DNA of 7,062 bases from an uncultured Collinsella sp. GTDB taxonomy: Bacteria > Actinomycetota > Coriobacteriia > Coriobacteriales > Coriobacteriaceae. Location of the stretch: NCBI GenBank assembly GCA_900544065.1, contig UQTR01000096.1, forward strand, positions 1 to 7,062, read 5' to 3'. Position numbers and translations under genes: made by a program. Shown here one piece after another: positions 1 to 5,859 of this stretch. A model generated the notes under the pieces. That model was not told where the DNA came from and made no database searches. It was given only the letters and a program-made list of their open reading frames with translations. Positions within the stretch are counted from its first letter, which is position 1; each line of letters starts with the position of its first letter.

Positions 1-28
1 GGCAGCGTCAGATGTGTATAAGAGACAG
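1..28 (+). other. Nextera/Tn5 transposase adapter (technical)
   Basis: Positions 10-28 read AGATGTGTATAAGAGACAG, the 19-base Tn5 mosaic end. Positions 1-9 match the preceding part of the Illumina Nextera read-1 adapter. This is library sequence, not genome. Short reading frames starting here give the peptides MCIRDR and MYKRQ, which are translations of the adapter and should not be annotated. Confidence 0.98.
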
Positions 29-830
29 GTCCATGCCCATGCGCCCGCACGGCCGCGCGCCACGCCACGGGTCCCGAAACCCGCAGCAGCCACACCAGCA
101 CGCGCTCACACGCCCACGAGGCGGCAACGACCAGCACGGTCCACGCCAGCAAATCAGCCGTCTCAATCAAAAGCTTTGCCTGATAGATGCGCTCGCCCAC
201 GGTGCCCACCGCCATGCCGATCAGCTCGGCTGCCACGCCGGCCTTCCAGCTCATGCCGATCACGGCGCGGGCGCACGAAAGCACAAACGGCAGGACTTCG
301 CGCCAGGTATGGGCGCAAAACAGGCGCCAGCCGCGCACGCCATGCAGACGGAACATCTGCTCCAGCGGTTTATTCACCTGTGCCAAGCCCTCGGCCAGCG
401 AAAAATACACGCCCGGCAGCGCCATCAAAAAGACCGCGGCGATGCTCACGCGCGCCGATCCCAGCCAAATGAGCAGCAGGACCACCACGCAGGCAACCGG
501 CGTCGCCTTGACAAACGACAGCGCCGGCGCCACCAGGCGGGCAAACGCACGCGAACGTGACGAAATCCCGGCCAGCACGCCACCACACACCGCGGCAAGC
601 GCCAGCCCGCCCAATATCCGCGCGCCCGAGCCCACCAAAATCGCCCAGGTACCGCCATCGCACACCAGGCGCAGCAGCGCCAAGGCAACAGCACCCGGCC
701 CCGGCAAGATCAGTGGCTGCGCCACCAGCGCCGCCGCGAAGACCCACACGGCAAGCCAAAAGGCGGCGACGGCACCTGCTGCCGCCACCGCCTTCATACG
801 CTCTGTCATGTGTCGAGCAAACACACGCAC
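29..830 (-). CDS. ABC transporter permease, TauC/SsuC type (3' end cut)
   Basis: Inner-membrane permease of an importer of the nitrate/sulfonate/taurine type (BPD_transp_1 fold). The frame is open from 830 to the adapter junction, giving 267 residues. That is close to the usual 250-270, so only a short tail is missing. Hydrophobic segments lie at about residues 14-36, 70-88, 103-122, 128-146, 190-206 and 226-246. The cytoplasmic EAA loop that docks on the ATPase is at about 156-188 (LEQMFRLHGVRGW followed by REVLPF), and is followed by the family-typical SWKAGVAAELIG and ETADLLAWT. I prefer the GTG start at 830 because GGAG lies 6 nt upstream; ATG at 809 is an alternative with no clear ribosome site. 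The gene begins 3 nt after the binding-protein stop and in the same frame. An ATPase gene is expected beyond the left end but is not visible. Substrate unknown. Confidence 0.9.
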
Positions 831-833
831 GGG

Positions 834-1892
834 CTACTCCATGTAGTAGAAATCGTCAGCCGGGAGCTTGCCGCCCACGGCGCTCGCGTCCGCGTCGGCC
901 AGCACCTGCAGATACCCACTAAGTGCCGCCTTCATATCCTTGCCCGTCTGGCACACAAGCATGCACCCGGGAATCGCCTTCTCGGCAATCTTGGCGTTGT
1001 CCACGATGCCAGCATCGACCACGGCCTGTGCCCAGTCTGCCGGCGCCGCATTGACGGCCTTAACGCTCGCCGCATGGCAGTTCAAGAACTCCGCCACGGC
1101 CTCGGGATGTTCCTCGGCAAACGCGCGGCGCACCACGGTCACACCCGTCAGCAGGCGCGAGCCAGTGTCACCTGCCAGCTCATCCCACACATCGGTCAGA
1201 CTTACCGGCGCCGACAGCTTGCCTTCGCTCTTTGCGATGGCGGCGGTCTTGAACGGCTCCGGCAGCACGCCCACGGCGGACGGGTCGGCAAGCAGGGCCG
1301 ACAGCACCTCGGTGGGCTCGCTCTTAAACTCGAGCGCCACCTGGCCGGTCAGGCTCGCGCGCTCCAGCAGGTAGTTCATGACGTACTCCGGCGTGGCGCC
1401 CTTGCCCGTCATATAGACGGTGCGACCCGCCAAATCGCCAAACGAGGCCACACTCGCGTCGCCCGTCACCACGCTCAGCACGCCCAGCGTGTTGATGTCG
1501 ATGACCCGCACCGCACCCTCGGTCTTGTTGTAGAGCACGCTCGCCACGTTGGCAGGCACCAGGGCGATATCGACATCGCCCTGAATCACCTTGGGCACGA
1601 TCTCATCGGCTGCAGTGCTGATCGCAAAGTCGAACTCGTTGTCCGTCTCACCATCGGCCGCCCGGTCCATAAACTGCACCAGACCCATCGACGTCGGACC
1701 CTTGAGCGAGGCGACGTGCACCTCAACCGGCTCGGCAGCGGCACCGTCAGCAGCAGACCCGGCAGCCGAGCCCGCGGCGGACCCGGTACCGGCAGCCCCG
1801 CCGCCACAGCCCGCGAGCGCAAGCGACAGGGCGCCCGCGGCGAGCGCCGAGGCAAACCCCCGGCGCGACATCTCAAAATCAAACGCGCGCAT
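834..1892 (-). CDS. ABC transporter substrate-binding lipoprotein, NMT1/SsuA-like
   Basis: Extracytoplasmic solute receptor of the importer formed with the downstream permease; 352 residues. Residues 9-13 are SRRGF, a twin-arginine-like signal. A hydrophobic stretch follows and ends in the lipobox LAGC with Cys29 as the lipid-attached residue. Residues 30-55 are a Gly/Ala/Ser-rich tether. The mature domain opens with VHVASLKGPTSMGL (about 58-71), a segment typical of a widespread COG0715-like anaerobe family. It ends with a Cys-x3-Cys segment (GCMLVC), then SGYLQVL and DDFYYME, also typical of that family. I chose the ATG at 1892 (GAGG 13 nt, AGGGG 11 nt upstream); a GTG at 1901 would add three residues and overlap the hydrogenase gene. 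The start is only 2 nt past the hydrogenase stop, so the two are probably translationally coupled. Ligand not determinable; thiamine precursors, sulfonates or other small organics are all possible for this fold. Confidence 0.88.
   Translation of the reverse strand: MRAFDFEMSRRGFASALAAGALSLALAGCGGGAAGTGSAAGSAAGSAADGAAAEPVEVHVASLKGPTSMGLVQFMDRAADGETDNEFDFAISTAADEIVPKVIQGDVDIALVPANVASVLYNKTEGAVRVIDINTLGVLSVVTGDASVASFGDLAGRTVYMTGKGATPEYVMNYLLERASLTGQVALEFKSEPTEVLSALLADPSAVGVLPEPFKTAAIAKSEGKLSAPVSLTDVWDELAGDTGSRLLTGVTVVRRAFAEEHPEAVAEFLNCHAASVKAVNAAPADWAQAVVDAGIVDNAKIAEKAIPGCMLVCQTGKDMKAALSGYLQVLADADASAVGGKLPADDFYYME
837..840 (-). promoter_or_regulatory. Ribosome binding site for the permease
   Basis: GGAG on the minus strand, inside the last codons of the binding-protein gene, lies 6 nt from a GTG codon at 830. 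This is why the GTG at 830 is preferred over the ATG at 809, which has no purine-rich sequence at a suitable distance. Confidence 0.55.
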
Positions 1893-1894
1893 CG

Positions 1895-3706
1895 CTAGCA
1901 CGTCCCCTCGTTAGGCATCGTCCATGCGTGATGGTCGGTATGCAGCAGCTCCTCGGCCAGCGGCGAGAGCGGCTCGCCCAAGAACTCGCGGTAGCACGCC
2001 TGGACATCGGGATTCTCGTGCGAGAAGCGAATGTCCGCAGCGGCATCCAGACCCCACAGCACCTGACCGCGCTCGGCTGCCAGCTCGCAGCCGTCGTGGA
2101 TGGGCTGACCGCCGCCACCGACGCAGCCGCCCGGGCATGCCATGACCTCAACGAAGTCATAGCTCACGCGGCCGTCGCGAATCGCGTCGAGCAGACGGGC
2201 GGCATTGCCCAGCCCGTGTGCCACGGCGACGCGTACCTTGGTGCCATCGATATCGGTCACGGCTTCCTTCCAGCCGTCCAGGCCGCGCACATCGGTAAAG
2301 AAGTCGGCGTCGGGGTTCTTGCCCGTCACCAGGTAATAGGCCGAGCGCACGGCGGCCTCCATCACGCCGCCCGTGGCGCCAAAGATCACACCCGCACCCG
2401 TGCCAAAGCCTAGCGGCGTATCGAGTGGCTCCTCAACCAGCGTGTCCACGCTCACGTGGTTCGCGCGGATCATGCGCACCATCTCGCGCACCGTCAGCGC
2501 AACGTCCACATCGGGCGTGCCGTCCTCGCCCACCATGCTCGGCAGCGCGCACTCGGCCTTCTTGGCCGTGCACGGCATCACGGACACCACAAACAGACGC
2601 TCGGGCTCCACGCCCAGCACCTTGGCGTAGTAGGTCTTGGCGATGGCGCCGAACATCTGCTGCGGCGACTTGGACGTGGACAGGCTGTCGACAAACTCGG
2701 GGTAACGCGCCTTCACAAAGCGCACCCAGCCCGGGCAGCAGCTCGTGAACATGGGCCAGCTGCGGCTGTCGCCCTCGCCCTTGGCGGCCTTACCCAGGCG
2801 CTCGAGCAGCTCGGAGCCCTCCTCCATAATGGTGAGGTCGGCCGAGAAATCGGTATCGAACACGTACTCAAAGCCCACGCGGCGCAGCGCGCAAGCTAGG
2901 CGCTCGACGGTAGCCTCCTCGCGCGGAATGCCGAGCTCCTCGCCCCAGGCGCTACGCACGGCCGGCGCAATCTGCACCAGCACGATCTTGTCAGGATCGG
3001 CGAGAGCATCGAACACGGTCTCGGTATCGTCACGCTCACGCAGGGCACCCGTCGGGCAATGCGTGATGCACTGACCGCACGCGACGCAATCGGTCTTGCC
3101 GATCGGCGCACGCCCGCGGGTGCCCACGGCGGTATGCGTGGCGCGGTTGGTCAGGTCCCAAATCCCTAAGCCCTGCACGCTCTCGCACACCTTGATGCAG
3201 CGCATGCATTTAATGCACTTGTCGTTGTCGCGAATGATGGGGAAATCGAAGTCCCAGCCCTCGCGCGCCAGGTGCTGCTCGTACGGCAGATAGAAGATGC
3301 CCAGGTCGTTGGCGATGGTCTGCAGGTTGCAGTTGCCGCTGCGCACGCAGCTCGTGCAGCGCGAATCATGCTGGGACAGCAGCAGCTGCACGTTGGTACG
3401 ACGCGCCTCGCGGGCCTTGGGGCTGTTGGTGTGGACCACCATGCCGTCGAGCACGTAGTTGTTGCAGGCGGCAACCAACTGGTCGCAGCCCTCAACCTCG
3501 ACCACGCACACGCGGCAGCCGCCGATCTCGTTCAGGTCGCGCAGGTAGCACAGGGTGGGAATCTGGATGCCGGCGGACTTGGCCGCGTCCAGGATCGTGG
3601 TGTGCTCGGGCACCACGACTTCGCAATTATCGATCGTGAGCTTGACCATGTTGAGTGCTCCGCTTTCGGTGTTGTCGCTGACAGTGGGGTTGTTGAGCTC
3701 TACCAT
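1895..3706 (-). CDS. hydA: [FeFe] hydrogenase catalytic subunit, M3 type
   Basis: Cytoplasmic iron-only hydrogenase (2 H+ + 2 e- to H2, reversible), 603 residues. N-terminal [2Fe-2S] ferredoxin domain: C53, C64, C67, C81. His/Cys [4Fe-4S] site: H113, C117, C120, C126. Two further [4Fe-4S] clusters: C164/C167/C170/C174 and C207/C210/C213/C217. All H-cluster motifs are present: FTSCCPGW (321-326; C323 proton relay, C324 ligand), MPCTAKKAE (377-385; C379, E385) and EVMACPGGCVGGGGQP (520-535; C524, C528). The full set argues for a catalytic, not sensory, enzyme. The start at 3706 has GGGAGG 8 nt upstream and overlaps the flavoprotein stop (ATGGTAG). A second in-frame ATG at 3649 has GGAG, also 8 nt upstream, and gives 584 residues, closer to homologue N-termini. 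With the fused flavoprotein next door, HydDB group A2 is my inference. The H-cluster maturases HydE, HydF and HydG are not in the window. Confidence 0.97.
   Translation of the reverse strand: MVELNNPTVSDNTESGALNMVKLTIDNCEVVVPEHTTILDAAKSAGIQIPTLCYLRDLNEIGGCRVCVVEVEGCDQLVAACNNYVLDGMVVHTNSPKAREARRTNVQLLLSQHDSRCTSCVRSGNCNLQTIANDLGIFYLPYEQHLAREGWDFDFPIIRDNDKCIKCMRCIKVCESVQGLGIWDLTNRATHTAVGTRGRAPIGKTDCVACGQCITHCPTGALRERDDTETVFDALADPDKIVLVQIAPAVRSAWGEELGIPREEATVERLACALRRVGFEYVFDTDFSADLTIMEEGSELLERLGKAAKGEGDSRSWPMFTSCCPGWVRFVKARYPEFVDSLSTSKSPQQMFGAIAKTYYAKVLGVEPERLFVVSVMPCTAKKAECALPSMVGEDGTPDVDVALTVREMVRMIRANHVSVDTLVEEPLDTPLGFGTGAGVIFGATGGVMEAAVRSAYYLVTGKNPDADFFTDVRGLDGWKEAVTDIDGTKVRVAVAHGLGNAARLLDAIRDGRVSYDFVEVMACPGGCVGGGGQPIHDGCELAAERGQVLWGLDAAADIRFSHENPDVQACYREFLGEPLSPLAEELLHTDHHAWTMPNEGTC
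3658..3661 (-). promoter_or_regulatory. Second ribosome binding site within the hydrogenase 5' end
   Basis: GGAG lies 8 nt before an in-frame ATG at 3649, whose product begins MVKLTIDN, the usual beginning of the ferredoxin domain. It offers an alternative start 19 residues inside the longer frame. Confidence 0.5.
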
Positions 3707-5532
3707 TCCAGGTTCCTCCCTCCGCGGAACGCGCCAAAGCCAAAGTGGTCGCAACGCAGGCAGCGGCTCGCCTCCTGGCGCGCCTCCTCCTCGGCAAGAC
3801 CCTGCTCGACCAGATTCCAATCGCGGATACGCTCACCGGCCTCGCGCTCGCCCAGCTCGCAACGGCCGCACTCGTGTTTGCCCTTAAACTGGACGGTCGG
3901 CAGCTCAACATCGAGCTTAATCTTATGGTCGAAGCCCAGGTAGCGATCGATGTTGGCCGAGGCGACGCGGCCGGCATTGATAGCGCGGATAACGGTGGCG
4001 GGTCCGGTCTGGCAGTCGCCGCCGCTAAAGAGGCCGTCGAAGTTGGGCACGGCGCCGTCCGAATCGGTGATGACGCGGCCCCACTTGCAGGCGATGCCCA
4101 TATCCTCAAAGGGCTTGGAGTCGATGTCCTGACCAATGGCGACAAACACGCGCTCGCAGGGGATGACGCGCTCGGGCGTAGCGGCGGCACGCGGGGCCGG
4201 ACGACCGCGGCGGGGCTCGCCGATAATCTGCGGTTGCACGCGCAGACCGCTCACGCGACCATCTTCGCCCGTCTCGATGGCGAGCGGGGCTGTGAGCTCC
4301 AGAACCTCGCAGCCCTCGGCCTGGGCACCGGCAATCTCGGCGTCCTGGGCCGTCATATCGCAGATGCGGCGGCGGTAGACAATGCTCACCTTTTCGGCAC
4401 CGCAGCGCACGGCAGAGCGAGCCACGTCCATGGCCACGTTGCCGCCGCCGATGACGCACACGCGCTGGCCGCTCAGGTCGGGCAGCTCGTCGTCGCCAAT
4501 GGCACGCAGCATCTTGACGGCCGACTCCACGCCGGGAGCCTCTTCGCCCGGAAGGCCGAGCTTCTTGTCGCTGTGGGCACCGATGGCCAGATAGACGGCA
4601 TCGAACTCGTCGCGCAGGCGGGCAAGCTCCTCGCCGTTCACGGAGTGATCGAGCTCAACGTCGATGCCGGCGCTCAAGATCCAGTCGATCTCGACCTGCA
4701 AGCGCTCGCGCGGCAGACGATAGCTGGGGATGCCGTAGCGCAGCATGCCGCCCAAGTGGTGACGCTGCTCAAAGATGGTCACCTTGTGGCCCATCACGGC
4801 CAGGTAGTAGGCGCAGGAAAGGCCGGCCGGGCCGCCGCCGATCACGGCGATGCGCTTGCCGGTGTCGTCGGCCACGCTGGGCTTGTAATCGTTGAGGTCG
4901 CTATGCTCAACGGCAAAACGCTTAAGGGCCAGGATGTTCATGGGGTCGTCGACCATGCCGCGGCGGCAGTGCATCTCGCAGGGATGCTCGCACACCAGGC
5001 CGCAGACGAGCGGCAGCGGGTTGTTCTTGCGGATGACCTTGACGGCATCGGCATAGCGACCGGCCTCGACGAGTGAAATATAACCGGGAATGTCGACGTG
5101 CGCTGGGCAGCCCGACACGCACGGGACGCGGGCCTCGCGGTCAAAGCCGCAGGAGTGCTCGCGGATGTGGTGCTCAAAATCGTCGCGGAAGCCGCGAATG
5201 GCCGTGAGTGCCATGGCGCCAGCTTCGTAGCCGATGGCGCAGTCGCTCGAAAGATAGATGGTGCGGGCAGTGCGCTCAATCAAGTTGAGCGTGGACTCGT
5301 CGGCGCGGCCCTCGAGCACATCGGCGAGCAGATCGCTCAGCGCGCTCAGGCCCACACGGCAGGGCGTGCACTTGCCGCAGCTCTGGGTGGAGCACAGGTT
5401 GACGAGCGCCGCCGTAAACTCAACGGGGCACGGGGCGAGCGAACTCACCGCCAGACGGCGTCCAAGCGCATCGTGCAGGTCGTCCATGACGGCCTGGGCG
5501 TGGCTGCGCTCCATTACATGCAGTCGTGCCAT
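3700..5532 (-). CDS. NuoF Fe-S domain fused to GltD-like FAD/NAD(P) oxidoreductase
   Basis: Probable electron-input subunit of the hydrogenase, 610 residues, cytoplasmic. Residues 35-125 are the C-terminal [4Fe-4S] domain of NuoF (SCGKCTPC at 51-58 plus C98); the FMN- and NADH-binding part of NuoF is absent. Residues 136-190 are the GltD-type double-cluster domain (C138, C142, C177, C181, C185, C189). The FAD dinucleotide-binding motif is VIGGGPAG (230-237). The NAD(P) motif is VIGGGNVAMD (360-369), with YRRR (386-389) after the next strand, which favours NADPH. The second FAD motif is FSGGDCQTG (502-510). The tail holds two extra Cys pairs, C555/C558 and C591/C594. The ATG at 5532 is chosen because GAGG lies 7 nt upstream; ATG at 5547 has none. 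It is first in the operon and overlaps the hydrogenase gene by 7 bases. It is unlikely to be true glutamate synthase small subunit because of the extra N-terminal domain and the absence of gltB. Confidence 0.93.
   Translation of the reverse strand: MARLHVMERSHAQAVMDDLHDALGRRLAVSSLAPCPVEFTAALVNLCSTQSCGKCTPCRVGLSALSDLLADVLEGRADESTLNLIERTARTIYLSSDCAIGYEAGAMALTAIRGFRDDFEHHIREHSCGFDREARVPCVSGCPAHVDIPGYISLVEAGRYADAVKVIRKNNPLPLVCGLVCEHPCEMHCRRGMVDDPMNILALKRFAVEHSDLNDYKPSVADDTGKRIAVIGGGPAGLSCAYYLAVMGHKVTIFEQRHHLGGMLRYGIPSYRLPRERLQVEIDWILSAGIDVELDHSVNGEELARLRDEFDAVYLAIGAHSDKKLGLPGEEAPGVESAVKMLRAIGDDELPDLSGQRVCVIGGGNVAMDVARSAVRCGAEKVSIVYRRRICDMTAQDAEIAGAQAEGCEVLELTAPLAIETGEDGRVSGLRVQPQIIGEPRRGRPAPRAAATPERVIPCERVFVAIGQDIDSKPFEDMGIACKWGRVITDSDGAVPNFDGLFSGGDCQTGPATVIRAINAGRVASANIDRYLGFDHKIKLDVELPTVQFKGKHECGRCELGEREAGERIRDWNLVEQGLAEEEARQEASRCLRCDHFGFGAFRGGRNLEW
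3715..3720 (-). promoter_or_regulatory. Ribosome binding site for the hydrogenase
   Basis: GGGAGG on the minus strand, inside the last codons of the flavoprotein gene, 8 nt before the ATG at 3706. It is the stronger of two candidate ribosome sites for the hydrogenase gene. Confidence 0.6.
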
Positions 5533-5539
5533 AAGATCC

Positions 5540-5543
5540 CCTC
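5540..5543 (-). promoter_or_regulatory. Ribosome binding site for the NuoF-GltD fusion gene
   Basis: GAGG, followed by a run of G, lies 7 nt before the ATG at 5532. The in-frame upstream ATG at 5547 has only CU-rich leader sequence before it, so this site decides the start. Confidence 0.6.
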
Positions 5544-5553
5544 TCATGTGGCA

Positions 5554-5573
5554 GCCCGGAGGCGAGGCCGGGC
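5554..5573 (-). other. GC-rich leader hairpin upstream of the ribosome site
   Basis: GCCCGG and CCGGGC form a perfect 6-bp stem around an 8-base loop. It sits about 10 nt upstream of the GAGG ribosome site, in the expected untranslated leader of the hydrogenase operon. It could influence mRNA stability or translation. There is no U-run, so it is not a terminator. Confidence 0.4.
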
Positions 5574-5614
5574 GAAGTTGCTACACGCAATACACTGACC
5601 TAAAAATGTGTTTG

Positions 5615-5644
5615 GTTACAAAACAGTTCGGTAGGCGGTATCAA
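5615..5644 (-). promoter_or_regulatory. Candidate promoter of the hydrogenase operon
   Basis: On the minus strand, TTGATA (5644-5639; 5 of 6 to the -35 consensus) is followed after 18 nt by TGTAAC (5620-5615; 4 of 6 to the -10 consensus). Transcription would begin near 5608 and leave a leader of about 75 nt. The -10 is weak, so this is a by-eye prediction only. Confidence 0.33.
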
Positions 5645-5661
5645 AGCCGCCCCTCAGCGGT

Positions 5662-5677
5662 GGTAAACACCTTTACC
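5662..5677. repeat. Inverted repeat GGTAAA-CACC-TTTACC
   Basis: Perfect 6-bp arms around a 4-base centre, lying between the two candidate promoters. The size and spacing suit a dimeric repressor operator or a short hairpin. The half-site TTTACC recurs at 5763-5768, next to the large hairpin. I cannot assign a regulator. Confidence 0.45.
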
Positions 5678-5694
5678 GCAGATTAACGCCATAT

Positions 5695-5714
5695 TTGATA
5701 AAACGCATTATCAA
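5695..5714. repeat. Inverted repeat TTGATAA-(6 nt)-TTATCAA, candidate operator
   Basis: Perfect 7-bp arms (5695-5701 and 5708-5714) separated by 6 nt. One arm covers the possible -10 hexamer GATAAT (5712-5707, minus strand), so a bound dimer would block transcription from the more distal promoter. The 6-nt centre resembles CRP-type spacing, but the half-site is not a CRP or FNR consensus, and the spacing differs from the 4-nt centre of Rex sites. Confidence 0.5.
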
Positions 5715-5737
5715 GAAAGGGATAAACGCCCTATCAA
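5707..5737 (-). promoter_or_regulatory. Second candidate promoter, distal
   Basis: On the minus strand, TTGATA (5737-5732) is followed after 19 nt by GATAAT (5712-5707), each 5 of 6 to consensus. The spacer is longer than the ideal 17. The -10 lies within the inverted repeat and the -35 lies within a direct repeat. Confidence 0.28.
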
Positions 5738-5744
5738 GAAAGGG
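5709..5744. repeat. Two direct repeats TATCAAGAAAGGG, 23 bp apart
   Basis: Identical 13-base copies occur at 5709-5721 and 5732-5744, giving a centre-to-centre distance of 23 bp, about two helical turns. A shorter TATCAA occurs at 5639-5644. Such phased copies suit a regulator binding as a tandem array on one face of the DNA, but they may also simply supply the TTGATA hexamers. Confidence 0.5.
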
Positions 5745-5768
5745 CAAAATGAGCCGCATCCGTTTACC

Positions 5769-5798
5769 AACGCCCCTAAGGCGGCACTTAGGGACGTT
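5769..5798. terminator. 12-bp hairpin downstream of the exporter gene; possible terminator or REP-like element
   Basis: AACGCCCCTAAG (5769-5780) and CTTAGGGACGTT (5787-5798) pair over 12 positions with one G-U or mismatched pair, around a 6-base loop. It lies 62 bases past the exporter stop. Neither strand has a U-run after the stem, so it is not a textbook intrinsic terminator. A REP-like intergenic repeat is the main alternative. Confidence 0.4.
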
Positions 5799-5859
5799 CC
5801 CTATCTGCCCACATCGACATCAGGCTGGCCACTCTGACCGAGGGCGCGCAACGCCGCAG

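Larger units (their letters stand above)
5533..5859. other. Intergenic regulatory region between exporter gene and hydrogenase operon
   Basis: 327 bases with no convincing coding frame. The middle (about 5580-5760) is clearly AT-richer than the flanking genes. It holds, from right to left along the minus strand: a 12-bp hairpin (5769-5798), two direct repeats (5709-5744), two inverted repeats (5695-5714, 5662-5677), candidate promoters, a GC-rich leader hairpin (5554-5573) and the ribosome site of the flavoprotein gene. Confidence 0.8.

Noticed and set aside
12..846. Overlapping plus-strand open frames at the left end, including ones beginning MCIRDR and MYKRQ
   Set aside because: Those starts lie in adapter sequence, and the rest is antisense to the permease. 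The Arg/Pro/Ala-rich translations are typical of shadow frames.
810..1898. Long plus-strand open frame (362 codons) opposite the binding-protein gene
   Set aside because: It is a shadow frame in GC-rich DNA. Its translation is His/Arg-rich with no recognisable domain, and the minus strand encodes a clear lipoprotein receptor.
3745..5076. 443-codon plus-strand open frame opposite the flavoprotein gene
   Set aside because: It is antisense to the FAD and NAD(P) motifs. The Ala/His/Asp-rich translation has no family features and no plausible ribosome site was seen.
3700..5532. True glutamate synthase small subunit (gltD)
   Set aside because: The protein carries an extra NuoF-type Fe-S domain, is about 120 residues longer, and sits with a hydrogenase, not with gltB.
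5611..5622. TTTG-GTTA-CAAA dyad over the candidate -10 as a Rex site
   Set aside because: The arms are only 4 bp and do not extend to the Rex consensus TTGTGAA-(4 nt)-TTCACAA; likely chance.
5695..5714. FNR site
   Set aside because: FNR needs TTGAT-(4 nt)-ATCAA. Here the same half-sites are 10 nt apart, so the geometry is wrong.
5533..5859. CRISPR array or tRNA in the intergenic region
   Set aside because: There are only two 13-base direct repeats without spacer-repeat periodicity, and no cloverleaf or tRNA-like sequence was found on either strand.
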